64,000 nt of DNA from Soonwooa buanensis (lineage in GTDB: Bacteria; Bacteroidota; Bacteroidia; Flavobacteriales; Weeksellaceae), in NCBI RefSeq assembly GCF_900167905.1, contig NZ_FUYZ01000002.1, positions 62,001 to 126,000 of the forward strand, in the 5' to 3' direction. This document shows positions 23,996 to 32,798 of the stretch, in pieces. Below the pieces are notes generated by a model. The model was given only the letters and a program-made list of their open reading frames with translations, was not told the origin of the DNA and did no database searches. The first letter of the stretch is position 1, and the number at the start of each line of letters is the position of its first letter. A program made the translations under genes and the position numbers.

Positions 23996-24838
23996 ATGCA
24001 GGAATTATCAATAAAAGCTGAGGATGGATATCTGTTAGCCGCAACCTTGTTTGTGCCCGAAATTGATATGAAAAAAGTTTTGATTATTAATTCGGCGACA
24101 GGTGTTAAGCAACAAATGTATTTTGGATTCGCTCAGTTTTTAGCGCAGAACGGAATAACGGTTATCACTTATGATTACCGCGGAATAGGTTTGTCCAAGC
24201 CTAAAAAGATGAAAGGTTTTTCTGCAACAATGCGAGATTGGGGCAACCTCGATTACAAAGCAGTGACAGAATATGTTATTAAACATTATTCTGATTCTTC
24301 TAAATTTATCCTTGGTCACAGTGTCGGTGCGCTAATTCTTGGGATGAATCAAAATTCTGATGTTTTCGAAAAATTGTTTTTTGTAGCAACGCAAAATGCC
24401 TATGTTGGTCATCTCAATTTTAAAACCAAAGTTTCGGCTTATTTGGGTTTTGGGATTATGCAACCTTTGTCAACTAAATTGTTCGGTTATTTCCCTGCAC
24501 ATCGCTTTGGATTGGGCGAAAGTCTTCCTGCTGGCGTTGGTTATGATTGGCGAAATTTAATTTTAAAACAAAAGTCAACCGATTATTTATTAGAGAATTC
24601 TAAAGTTGATATTTCTAAAAATATTTCTAAAAAAGTTTTTGTTCTTTATGCCGAAGATGATGCTTGGTTAACCAAAAATGGTGTCGAATCGCTATTAAAA
24701 AGTACCTATCCAAAACTAGAGCCCGAATATCATTTAATAAAAGTTAAAGATTCGGAAGTAGGTAATATTGGACATGTCAACTTTTTTAGAAGTTATAATC
24801 AAAAGCTGTGGAATATTATTTTAAACCAAATTAATTAA
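23996..24838 (+). CDS. Alpha/beta hydrolase
   Basis: 280 residues, cytoplasmic. The nucleophile elbow is 'ILGHSVGALILG' (about 100-111). The catalytic Asp is probably in 'VLYAEDDAWLTKNG' and the His in 'GNIGHVNFF' close to the C-terminus, in the right order for the fold. 'VITYDYRGIGLSKPKKMKG' is the oxyanion-side loop. It looks like a COG4757-type predicted hydrolase. The substrate is unknown. It starts 9 bases after the sugar kinase stop. Confidence 0.85.
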   Translation: MQELSIKAEDGYLLAATLFVPEIDMKKVLIINSATGVKQQMYFGFAQFLAQNGITVITYDYRGIGLSKPKKMKGFSATMRDWGNLDYKAVTEYVIKHYSDSSKFILGHSVGALILGMNQNSDVFEKLFFVATQNAYVGHLNFKTKVSAYLGFGIMQPLSTKLFGYFPAHRFGLGESLPAGVGYDWRNLILKQKSTDYLLENSKVDISKNISKKVFVLYAEDDAWLTKNGVESLLKSTYPKLEPEYHLIKVKDSEVGNIGHVNFFRSYNQKLWNIILNQIN

Positions 24839-24845
24839 AGAGAAA

Positions 24846-25490
24846 ATGAGTCAAATTATTGATGAAACCATAGATTTTGTAAAAGAAAAACTACAAGGCG
24901 CGGAAGCTGGACACGATTGGTACCACATTGAACGCGTTTGGAAATTGTCAAAAAAAATCGCAGCTAAAGAATCTTGTGATATTGAGATCGTCGAGTTAGG
25001 TGCTTTACTACACGATATTGCTGATCCCAAATTCCATAACGGAGACGAAACTGTAGCGCCAAAAGTAGCAACCGAATTTTTACAATCTTTGAATTTCCCT
25101 AGCGACCGCATCGAAAAAGTTGTTTTTATCATCAATAATATTTCATTTAAAAATAGAAATGAAGCGCCAGAAGATCTTCCAATCGAGCTAAAAATTGTAC
25201 AAGATGCTGATCGTATCGATGCAATTGGAGCGATTGGTATTGCGAGAACTTTCAATTTTGGAGGTTTTAAAAACAATTTAATGTACGATGCTAATATTCC
25301 GCCACAAGTTGGAATGTCAAAAGAAGAATACAAAAAATCGAATGGGACGACCATTAATCATTTTTATGAAAAATTGTTGTTGCTAAAAGATTTGTTGAAT
25401 ACCGATTCTGCAAAGGAAATTGCTGAGGAGCGTCACCAGTTTATGTTAAGCTTTTTGGATCAATTTTATAAAGAATGGAATGTCGACTAA
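24846..25490 (+). CDS. HD-domain phosphohydrolase
   Basis: 214 residues. The metal-binding HD pattern is complete: His in 'EAGHDWYHIERVWKLS' (about 19-34), His-Asp in 'LGALLHDIADPKFHNG' (about 56-71), and Asp in 'QDADRIDAIGAIGIAR'. This arrangement is that of the YedJ/YpgQ-like nucleotide phosphohydrolases. It probably dephosphorylates or cleaves a nucleotide; the exact substrate is unknown. It is the last gene of the run starting at valS. Confidence 0.87.
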   Translation: MSQIIDETIDFVKEKLQGAEAGHDWYHIERVWKLSKKIAAKESCDIEIVELGALLHDIADPKFHNGDETVAPKVATEFLQSLNFPSDRIEKVVFIINNISFKNRNEAPEDLPIELKIVQDADRIDAIGAIGIARTFNFGGFKNNLMYDANIPPQVGMSKEEYKKSNGTTINHFYEKLLLLKDLLNTDSAKEIAEERHQFMLSFLDQFYKEWNVD

Positions 25491-25512
25491 GCTCTAGTTT
25501 CAAAAGCTTTCT

Positions 25513-25520
25513 TATCTTTG
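25513..25520 (+). promoter_or_regulatory. -7 promoter box (TATCTTTG), almost at the start codon
   Basis: TAnnTTTG ends 4 bases before the ATG at 25525. If used, the message would start close to the initiation codon and be nearly leaderless. Confidence 0.5.
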
Positions 25521-25524
25521 CAAC

Positions 25525-26118
25525 ATGTATTTAATAATATTTCTGATTTTCTTGTTGTTATGCGCTGCCTTAGTTTTGTCTTTGTACAAAAAAGGTCGAT
25601 TTGCGGTTGTAGCAAAGATTTTTAGATTTGTTATTGTTGTTGGGAGTATCGCTTATTTTGCATATTGGTTTGTCGAAAAAAGTCTAAGCCAATTTCTAGA
25701 AAATTCGATGGCGGTACAAGTTATCAACCATCTTCCGCAGCCGTTGGATTTTTATGTTATTCGTGTTTCGGATAAAGATGGAAGCGACGAAAAGTATCTT
25801 TCTAAACATATTGGGAGAATTCGACCAGATTTTTATCGCATAGAATATCTTAATATGCAAAAGTCAAATGAGTTTTGGATCGTAGGTTATCTTAACAAAT
25901 CTAGACTAGCTTATTTTTCGCAACATGCTGTTACAGAAGGCAATCGCGACCAGATTGTAGAAGTACGCAACTATATTAATCAAAGTCAGAAATTGTCAAG
26001 TATTGCTTCGGATCAAGTTGGTATTTTGAAGTATGACAATATGAAAATCAGTATTTGGGTAACCCTAGATTTATTGCTGATTTTTCTTAATTCAGTTTTG
26101 CTTTTTAGGCGAAAATAA
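25525..26118 (+). CDS. Small membrane protein, function unknown
   Basis: 197 residues with three hydrophobic helices: about 1-19 (MYLIIFLIFLLLCAALVL), 28-47 ('IFRFVIVVGSIAYFAYWF') and 172-192 ('ISIWVTLDLLLIFLNSVLLF'). The central 120 residues are soluble, contain 'PLDFYVIRVSDKDGSDEKYL' and probably lie in the periplasm. I do not recognise a family. Similar proteins occur in the same place in related genomes as far as I recall. It has its own -7 box. Confidence 0.75.
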   Translation: MYLIIFLIFLLLCAALVLSLYKKGRFAVVAKIFRFVIVVGSIAYFAYWFVEKSLSQFLENSMAVQVINHLPQPLDFYVIRVSDKDGSDEKYLSKHIGRIRPDFYRIEYLNMQKSNEFWIVGYLNKSRLAYFSQHAVTEGNRDQIVEVRNYINQSQKLSSIASDQVGILKYDNMKISIWVTLDLLLIFLNSVLLFRRK

Positions 26119-26202
26119 AACTGATTCTGTCTATTACAAACAAATTTAAATTTTATTAAAATCAAACTTTCTAGCACAGATTTTGTGCGGAAATTTTATA
26201 CT

Positions 26203-27492
26203 ATGAATATACAAGCAAAATTAGAATTAGGTAACAAAGCCTTTCTCAATTGGAGAAAAATAAGTTTTGAAGAACGTCAAAAATTGTTTTCAAAAATGGC
26301 TGAATTGATGAGGTCGGATGTTGACAAGTATGCGGTTACCATTACTAAAGAAATGCACAAGCCGATTACCCAATCGATTGCCGAAATCAATAAAACTGCG
26401 GGTATGCTCGACTATTACGCAAATTGCGAGAATGTTTTGGCACCTGAAAATATCGAAACCGAATTTAATGTTTCTGAAGTTCATCATGCGCCGCTTGGGA
26501 TTATTTTGGGCGTAATGCCTTGGAATTTTCCTTTCTGGCAAGTATTGAGATTTGCGGTTCCAGCAATTTTGGCAGGAAATGTTGTTGTGTTAAAACATGC
26601 TTCAATCTGTTTCGGAACGGGGCGACTTATCGAGGAATTGTTTGTACAAGCTGGTTTTCCAGAAGCGGTATTTCAAAATTTTGAAGTTGGACATAAAGAG
26701 ATTCAAGAGATTTTAGAAAGTCCTTATGTACAAGGTGTAAGCTTGACAGGCAGCGGAAAAGCGGGTGGCGAAGTGGCGTCGATTGCCGGTAAAAATATTA
26801 AAAGATCGGTTTTAGAATTGGGTGGTAGCGATGCTTATATTGTTTTAGACGATGCCGAAATTCTAAAAGCAGCCAAAGAAGCACCTCGTGGAAAACTCCA
26901 AAATACAGGTCAAGTTTGTAATGCTGCAAAACGTTTCTTAGTTCAAAAATCTGTGGAAAATGAGTTTATTCCTGCTTTCGTGGAGGAGTATAAAACTTAT
27001 GTTCCTGGCGATCCAATGGATAAAAATACGCGTATTTCCAAAATGGCTAGAAAAGATTTAGCGGACGAATTGTTGGCGCAATATGATAAAGCTATTGCAA
27101 ATGGAGCCGAAATTGTCTTGCCTTTAGAAAGACTTTCTGACCAAGAATTAAAACCTGGAATCATCAAAGTAAAAGCTGGGAATCCAATTCTTCAAGAGGA
27201 ATTATTTGGTCCTTTAGCAATGTTGATGGTTGGTGAAACGGATGAAGAATTATTGGCATTGGCAAATGATATTCCGTTCGGTTTAGGAAATGCAATTTGG
27301 ACGAAAGATAAAAAACGTGCGCAATTCTTTATTGATAATTTAGATTCTGGTACAGTTTCTATAAATAAATCAACAAGTTCTGATGCTAGATTGCCGTTTG
27401 GAGGCGCAAAACAATCTGGTTATGGTGTAGAGCTTTCGACAGTTGCGCTTAGAGAATTTACTATTACAAAAACCATTGTCGGGAATATTTAA
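26203..27492 (+). CDS. Aldehyde dehydrogenase (succinate-semialdehyde dehydrogenase type)
   Basis: 429 residues. The general base Glu lies in 'SVLELGGSDAYIVLDDA' and the catalytic Cys in 'QNTGQVCNAAKRFLV'. 'VMPWNFPFWQVLRFAVPAIL' forms the substrate tunnel and 'GSGKAGGEVASIAGK' the NAD(P) loop (usually GST). The family commonly has 450-490 residues; the shorter N-terminus and the QVC motif match the Sad/YneI-like subgroup that oxidises succinate semialdehyde. The substrate is an inference. The ATG at 26203 is preferred to a GTG at 26185. Confidence 0.85.
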   Translation: MNIQAKLELGNKAFLNWRKISFEERQKLFSKMAELMRSDVDKYAVTITKEMHKPITQSIAEINKTAGMLDYYANCENVLAPENIETEFNVSEVHHAPLGIILGVMPWNFPFWQVLRFAVPAILAGNVVVLKHASICFGTGRLIEELFVQAGFPEAVFQNFEVGHKEIQEILESPYVQGVSLTGSGKAGGEVASIAGKNIKRSVLELGGSDAYIVLDDAEILKAAKEAPRGKLQNTGQVCNAAKRFLVQKSVENEFIPAFVEEYKTYVPGDPMDKNTRISKMARKDLADELLAQYDKAIANGAEIVLPLERLSDQELKPGIIKVKAGNPILQEELFGPLAMLMVGETDEELLALANDIPFGLGNAIWTKDKKRAQFFIDNLDSGTVSINKSTSSDARLPFGGAKQSGYGVELSTVALREFTITKTIVGNI

Positions 27493-27526
27493 TTTTTTCT
27501 GAATTAAATATTCTTAAATAATATTA

Positions 27527-27563
27527 AAATAAATTCGGCGCCCTTTGGGCGCCGAATTTATTT
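27527..27563. terminator. Bidirectional terminator between ALDH and cysS
   Basis: A perfect 17-base inverted repeat (27527-27543 with 27547-27563) and a TTT loop, A- and T-rich at its base. It overlaps the first base pair of the cysS stop codon region and separates two convergent genes. Confidence 0.9.
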
Positions 27564-29022
27564 ATAAAAGTTGGTAACTTGTACCGTCTCTGCTATCTTT
27601 TAGCTCAATACCTTGCTCCAAAAGTTGATCTCGAATTTGATCTGACAAATCAAAATTCTTTGCTTTTCTCGCTTGATTTCTTAGATCAATAAGAACTTTT
27701 AAAGCTTGATCAAGTTTTTCACTATTGTTTTCTTCAACATTTTGTAAGCCCAAAACTTCGAAGACAATATCATGAACGAATTGCTTTAATGTATCTAAAT
27801 CCGCTTGGCTAATTGTTTCTTTTTTATCTTTAATAGCGAATATCGTTTTAACAATTTCAAAAAGGTTAGCAATAACAATCGGACTGTTAAAGTCGTCTAA
27901 TAAAGCATCTACAACTTTAGTTTTCAGTTCTTCAACATTAATACTCGACGTTGTTGTAGCTTCCAGATTATCCAAAGATTTTACGGCTTCCATCAATCTG
28001 TTAAAACCTTTTTCACTAGCCAACATCGCCTCGTTAGAAATGTCCAAAACGCTTCTGTAATGCGCTTGCATAAAGCAAAATCTCAACACACTTGGATGGA
28101 AAGCTTTCTCAAAGAAATTGTTATTTCCTGTAATCAATTCCATTGGAAGAATATAGTTGCCCGTGGATTTTGACATACGTTGACCATTCATCGTTAGCAT
28201 ATTGGCGTGCATCCAATATCTCACAGGTTCTTCGCCATTACAAGCTTTTCCTTGTGCAATTTCACATTCGTGATGCGGAAATTTAAGATCCATTCCGCCG
28301 CCGTGGATGTCAAATTGATTACCAAGGTATTTTGTGCTCATTGCTGTACATTCGAGATGCCAACCTGGGAAACCTTCTCCCCAAGGCGAAATCCACTTCA
28401 TAATATGTTGTGGCGATGCGTTTTTCCAAAGTGCAAAATCTTGCGGATTTTTCTTTTCGTGTTGTCCGTCTAGATCACGCGTATTGGCGAAAAGCTCTTC
28501 GATATTACGACGAGACAATTCGCCGTAGTTAAGACCACGTTTGTTATATTCCAAAACATCAAAATAAACTGAACCATTGCTTTCGTAAGCAAAACCTTTA
28601 TCGATAAGGGTTTTGGTTAATTCAATTTGTTCAACAATATGTCCAGTTGCTGTCGGCTCAATCGTTGGAGGCAAAAGATTGAATTTTTTAAGAACATCAT
28701 GAAAATCAACAGTATATTTTTGTACGATTTCCATTGGTTCTAATTTTTCCAAACGCGATTGTTTGATGAATCGGTCGTTGTTAATGTCGCCATCGTCCGT
28801 CAAATGTCCAGCATCTGTAATGTTGCGAACATAACGAACTTTGTAACCCAAAAACATCAAGCTTCGGTAGATGAAATCAAAGGACAAAAATGTTCGGACA
28901 TTACCCAAGTGTACATTGCTGTAGACGGTTGGTCCGCAGACATACATCCCAACATTTCCAGGTAAAATCGGTTCGAAAATTTCCTTTTCTCCAGTTAAGG
29001 AGTTATATATTTTAAGTTGCAT
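27562..29022 (-). CDS. cysS: Cysteinyl-tRNA synthetase
   Basis: 486 residues, class I. HIGH motif as '[14 protein letters not shown]' (about 32-45), KMSKS as '[13 protein letters not shown]' near 275. Zinc ligands are Cys in 'MYVCGPTVY', Cys in 'WHLECTAMS' and His/Cys in '[10 protein letters not shown]'. '[15 protein letters not shown]' is the family signature. It charges tRNA-Cys. The C-terminal anticodon-binding part is complete ('[12 protein letters not shown]'). Confidence 0.97.
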   Translation of the reverse strand: MQLKIYNSLTGEKEIFEPILPGNVGMYVCGPTVYSNVHLGNVRTFLSFDFIYRSLMFLGYKVRYVRNITDAGHLTDDGDINNDRFIKQSRLEKLEPMEIVQKYTVDFHDVLKKFNLLPPTIEPTATGHIVEQIELTKTLIDKGFAYESNGSVYFDVLEYNKRGLNYGELSRRNIEELFANTRDLDGQHEKKNPQDFALWKNASPQHIMKWISPWGEGFPGWHLECTAMSTKYLGNQFDIHGGGMDLKFPHHECEIAQGKACNGEEPVRYWMHANMLTMNGQRMSKSTGNYILPMELITGNNNFFEKAFHPSVLRFCFMQAHYRSVLDISNEAMLASEKGFNRLMEAVKSLDNLEATTTSSINVEELKTKVVDALLDDFNSPIVIANLFEIVKTIFAIKDKKETISQADLDTLKQFVHDIVFEVLGLQNVEENNSEKLDQALKVLIDLRNQARKAKNFDLSDQIRDQLLEQGIELKDSRDGTSYQLL

Positions 29023-29152
29023 TGTTTAGTTTTAAAAGATTTTAAATTCAAAAATTAGTAGTTGTTTTTACATGAAATTTCATCAACAACATATAATTGT
29101 CGTGATAAAAATTTTATTTAATACTTTTTTGAATTTTATCATTTTTTTATTT

Positions 29153-29818
29153 TTAATCTAGTTTTGCATGACTTCCTACATAATGTAAGAACTCTTGACG
29201 TGTGATTGGATTAGTACGGAATATTCCACTTAATTCTGCTGTAATTGTTGAACTCGCTGTGTCTTTAATGCCTCGACAATTAACGCAAAGATGTTTGGCA
29301 TCGATGATACAAGCGACATCTTTAGTACCTAAAGCGACCTTCAAAGCCTCAACGATTTGCATGGTTAGTCGTTCTTGGACTTGTGGTCTTTTGGCGTAAT
29401 AATCTACAATTCTATTAATTTTAGAAAGACCAATCACTTCACCATTGGAGATGTATGCGACGTGCGCGCGACCAATAATCGGTAAGAAATGATGTTCGCA
29501 AAAAGAATAAACTGTAATGTCTTTTTCAACAAGCATTTGACGATACTTGTACTTATTAGAAAAAGTCGAAATACCAGGTTTGTTCTCCGGAAGAAGGCCT
29601 CCGAAAATTTCGTTAACATACATTTTGGCAACGCGCTTTGGAGAATCTTTAAGAGAATCGTCCGTCATATCAAGTCCCAAAGTCTGCATTATTTCACCAA
29701 AAAGTCCTTGGATTTTTTCAATTTTTTCGTCTGGACTTAATGCAAAAGCATCTTCTCGAAGTGGTGTATGTTCTTTACCTGTGAAAAGGTCATCGTCATT
29801 GTCAAAATGTTCCGTCAT
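29153..29818 (-). CDS. folE: GTP cyclohydrolase I
   Basis: 221 residues. The catalytic region contains the zinc ligands Cys and His in 'YSFCEHHFLPIIGRAHVAYI' and the second Cys in 'HLCVNCRGIKD'. 'GLSKINRIVDYYAKRPQVQE' is the family signature. The first 45 residues are an acidic extension common in the group. It converts GTP to dihydroneopterin triphosphate, the first step to folate. A -7 box is 24 bases upstream. Confidence 0.95.
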   Translation of the reverse strand: MTEHFDNDDDLFTGKEHTPLREDAFALSPDEKIEKIQGLFGEIMQTLGLDMTDDSLKDSPKRVAKMYVNEIFGGLLPENKPGISTFSNKYKYRQMLVEKDITVYSFCEHHFLPIIGRAHVAYISNGEVIGLSKINRIVDYYAKRPQVQERLTMQIVEALKVALGTKDVACIIDAKHLCVNCRGIKDTASSTITAELSGIFRTNPITRQEFLHYVGSHAKLD

Positions 29819-29841
29819 TTCTAAAAACTAATTATAATAAG

Positions 29842-29849
29842 CAAAATTA
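29842..29849 (-). promoter_or_regulatory. -7 promoter box of folE (TAATTTTG)
   Basis: Minus-strand TAnnTTTG match 24 bases upstream of the ATG at 29818. Confidence 0.5.
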
Positions 29850-30012
29850 GGAAAAATTATACTTTTTGTGACTAAAAGCATCGGCTTATTAAAATTTTAT
29901 TGTAGCTTTAATATTATAAAAGACTTCAAATATTAAACTAACTGATAATCTTTCCGTTGTGTTTTTATGGAAAGGGAATCATAAAATTTAATTATTTTGA
30001 ATTGAAATTTTA

Positions 30013-30020
30013 TATATTTG
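30013..30020 (+). promoter_or_regulatory. -7 promoter box of acpP (TATATTTG)
   Basis: Exact TAnnTTTG match 32 bases upstream of the acpP ATG; probably drives the run from acpP to pyk. Confidence 0.6.
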
Positions 30021-30052
30021 CACCAAATTAACATTAATTAAAATTAAATACT

Positions 30053-30292
30053 ATGTCAGACATTGCATCAAGAGTAAAAGCTATCATCGCTGATAAGCTT
30101 GACGTTGAAGAAACAGAAGTGACTCCAGAGGCTAGCTTCACTAACGATTTAGGAGCAGATTCTTTGGATACTGTAGAATTGATTATGGAATTCGAAAAAG
30201 AATTTAACATTCAGATTCCAGACGATCAAGCAGAAAAAATTACTACTGTAGGTCACGCTATCGCTTACATCGAGGAAGTAGTTAACAAATAA
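30053..30292 (+). CDS. acpP: Acyl carrier protein
   Basis: 79 residues, highly acidic. The phosphopantetheine attachment site is Ser37 in '[16 protein letters not shown]'. It carries the growing acyl chain in type II fatty-acid synthesis. fabF starts 39 bases downstream, as in most bacteria. The length and all four helices are normal. Confidence 0.97.
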   Translation: MSDIASRVKAIIADKLDVEETEVTPEASFTNDLGADSLDTVELIMEFEKEFNIQIPDDQAEKITTVGHAIAYIEEVVNK

Positions 30293-30331
30293 TATTTTCT
30301 AACGAATTAATTAGAAATTATAAAAAATTAT

Positions 30332-31579
30332 ATGGAATTAAAAAGAGTAGTTGTTACAGGTTTTGGTGCCATTACACCGATAGGAAATAATGCGAAAGAA
30401 TATTGGGACAGTCTTGTAAAAGGTGAGAGCGGAGCCGCTCCCATTACTCTTTTTGATTCCACTAATTTTAAAACGAAGTTCGCTTGCGAAGTCAAAAACT
30501 TCAATCCTTTGGATCATTTTGACAAAAAAGAAGCGAAAAAAATGGACAGAAATTCACAATTCGGTCAAGTTGCAGCGCGCGAAGCGATTGCACATAGCCG
30601 TATAATTGAAGATTCTGTTGATAAAAATAGAGTAGGTGTTATCTGGGGTTCGGGTATTGGCGGACTAGAAACTTTTGAAACAGAAGTTGTTGGTTGGGCT
30701 AATTCTCAAAACATTCCTAGATTCAACCCTTTCTTTATCCCTAAAATGATTGCTGATATTACACCTGGTAATATTTCTATCGAATTTGGATTCCATGGTC
30801 CTAATTATACAACTGTTTCGGCTTGTGCTTCGTCTGCTAATGCACTTATCGATGCAAGAATGCTTATCCAATTGGGTAAAGCTGATGTTATCGTTTGTGG
30901 TGGATCAGAAGCTGCAGTTACAGCAAGTGGTATGGGAGGATTTAACGCTTTGATGGCGCTTTCTACAAGAAATGATGATCCTAAAACAGCTTCTAGACCT
31001 TTTGACAAAGACAGAGATGGTTTTGTATTAGGTGAAGGTGCAGGTTGTATCATTCTTGAAGAATATGAACACGCTGTTAAAAGAGGTGCAACGATTTATG
31101 CAGAGTTAGCTGGAGGTGGACTTAGTGCAGATGCACACCACATGACAGCTCCACATCCTGAAGGATTGGGCGCTTATCTTGTAATGAAAAATTGTTTGGA
31201 AGATGCAGGGCTTACTGCTGACGATGTAGACCATATCAACATGCATGGTACATCTACGCCGTTAGGAGATATTGCAGAATCTAGTGCGATTGCAAAATTA
31301 CTAGGCGAGCATGCTTATGATATTAATCTTAACTCTACTAAGTCGATGACAGGTCACCTTTTAGGTGCAGCTGGTGTTATCGAAGCTATTGCGGCTATTG
31401 GTACTATTATCCATGGGGTTATACCTCCGACGATTAATCACTTTACAGATGATGAAAAGATCGATGCGAGATTAGATTTTACTTTTAACGAAGCAGTTCA
31501 TAAAGAAGTGAATGTTGCTATGAGCAATACATTCGGATTCGGTGGACATAACGCTTGTGTACTTTTCAAAAAAATCTAA
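30332..31579 (+). CDS. fabF: Beta-ketoacyl-ACP synthase II
   Basis: 415 residues of the thiolase fold. The Cys-His-His triad is visible: Cys in 'TTVSACASSANAL' (about 165), His in 'NMHGTSTPLGD' (about 303) and His in 'KSMTGHLLGAAGVIEA' (about 340). 'NTFGFGGHNACVLFKK' closes the protein. It elongates acyl-ACP with malonyl-ACP. rnc follows 6 bases after the stop. Confidence 0.97.
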   Translation: MELKRVVVTGFGAITPIGNNAKEYWDSLVKGESGAAPITLFDSTNFKTKFACEVKNFNPLDHFDKKEAKKMDRNSQFGQVAAREAIAHSRIIEDSVDKNRVGVIWGSGIGGLETFETEVVGWANSQNIPRFNPFFIPKMIADITPGNISIEFGFHGPNYTTVSACASSANALIDARMLIQLGKADVIVCGGSEAAVTASGMGGFNALMALSTRNDDPKTASRPFDKDRDGFVLGEGAGCIILEEYEHAVKRGATIYAELAGGGLSADAHHMTAPHPEGLGAYLVMKNCLEDAGLTADDVDHINMHGTSTPLGDIAESSAIAKLLGEHAYDINLNSTKSMTGHLLGAAGVIEAIAAIGTIIHGVIPPTINHFTDDEKIDARLDFTFNEAVHKEVNVAMSNTFGFGGHNACVLFKKI

Positions 31580-31585
31580 ATTATT

Positions 31586-32353
31586 ATGGAGTTGAAGAAT
31601 TTACTTTCTAAATTCCTAATAAAAAGAAAAACCAACGGACTTTCTCAAAGAGATTCTAAATTTCAAAAAGAGATATCTGACCTTGTCGGCTATCAGGTTA
31701 ACAATCTTGAAGTCTTTCGAGAGGCTTTTTCATTAAAAGTTTCTGGAAAAAATTCTGAGAAAAAAAACTACGAAAGATTAGAGTTTTTGGGCGATTCTGT
31801 ATTGGGTTCGATTATTTCTTGTTACTTATTTCAAAGGTATCCAGAGGCTAATGAAGGTTTTCTAACACAAATGAAATCCAAAATCGTTAACCGCAAAAAC
31901 CTTAATAAACTCGGTGACGAACTTGGTCTACCAAAACTAATTTTTGCTGATAATAGTGTCACACTGAGTGAGAATATTGCAGGAAATCTTTTAGAAGCTT
32001 TTGTTGGCGCATTATTTTTGGATGTCGACTACGAAGCTTGTAAAAAAATTGTTCTTGAAAAACTACTTCCACCAGAAGAAATCAATAAGCTCGAAAACAA
32101 AATTATCAGTTACAAAGGTCTTCTGCTAGAGTGGAGCCAAAAGAAAAAACTTTCTATTAAGTACGAAACTTGTGAAGAACATCTAGTTGGCAAGCAGATT
32201 GCATTCCGTTGTAATGTTTGGCTAGAGGACGAAAAAATTGCTAATGCTTCGGAGACTTCAAAGAAGAAGGCCGAAGAAAAAGCAGCGCAACGTGCGTTCT
32301 ACATGTTAAATAAAAAAGAACAAATTATTGAAAAGCAAAAAACTATTTCTTGA
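31586..32353 (+). CDS. rnc: Ribonuclease III
   Basis: 255 residues. The RNase III signature with catalytic acids is 'YERLEFLGDSVLGSII' (about 52-67), and the second acidic site is in 'NLLEAFVGALFLD'. The double-stranded-RNA-binding domain occupies about 170-245 ('YKGLLLEWSQKKKLS', 'KKKAEEKAAQRAF'). It processes rRNA precursors and structured mRNAs. Its end overlaps the next gene's start by 26 bases. Confidence 0.95.
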   Translation: MELKNLLSKFLIKRKTNGLSQRDSKFQKEISDLVGYQVNNLEVFREAFSLKVSGKNSEKKNYERLEFLGDSVLGSIISCYLFQRYPEANEGFLTQMKSKIVNRKNLNKLGDELGLPKLIFADNSVTLSENIAGNLLEAFVGALFLDVDYEACKKIVLEKLLPPEEINKLENKIISYKGLLLEWSQKKKLSIKYETCEEHLVGKQIAFRCNVWLEDEKIANASETSKKKAEEKAAQRAFYMLNKKEQIIEKQKTIS

Positions 32354-32798
32354 TTTTGAAGAAGAAGAATGCATCGATGTTGGATTGGTGCGTATTGCTA
32401 GTAATTTGCCTCATTTCGAAGTTTTTTTTCACTTAAATAATTCTAATACTTTTAACCTAAAGAGAAGTGAAGATATCGTTTTCGAGGGTGTGTATAACGA
32501 TTATTTTTTTGAGTGTTATGAAGCTTATGACAAGTCAAACAAAAACTGTTGGAAGTTAATCTCTAACAAGTCTATCTCAACAATATTTAAAAAAGAACAA
32601 AGTCAGCTTTTTCAAGATGAAGAAGATGTAAAATTTTTATTAAATGATCATCATGACGTTGATTATATTGTCAAATCGTCGGATTCATTTGCGGATTTTT
32701 CAGTAATTTTGCTGCCGGAAAAGTTGTTCTTTCCAATACAAGAGTTCGAGTTGTCTGCAGATACAGAGCTCTATCAAATAATTCAATATTATGAATAA
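32328..32798 (+). CDS. IPExxxVDY-family protein
   Basis: 156 residues, acidic, with no signal peptide. The family-defining stretch is seen as 'NDHHDVDYIVKSSD' (about 105-118), with the VDY part intact and the IPE part degenerate. The start is a TTG inside the end of rnc; the frame has no ATG before the conserved 'FLDFEEEE' segment, so translational coupling is likely. The last 8 bases overlap the pyk start. The family occurs in Bacteroidetes between rnc and pyk; I know no proven function. Confidence 0.8.
   Translation: MKSKKLFLDFEEEECIDVGLVRIASNLPHFEVFFHLNNSNTFNLKRSEDIVFEGVYNDYFFECYEAYDKSNKNCWKLISNKSISTIFKKEQSQLFQDEEDVKFLLNDHHDVDYIVKSSDSFADFSVILLPEKLFFPIQEFELSADTELYQIIQYYE

Noticed and set aside
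24851-25354. 167-codon minus-strand frame opposite the HD phosphohydrolase
   Set aside because: Antisense to a gene with an intact HD motif; no promoter or homology.
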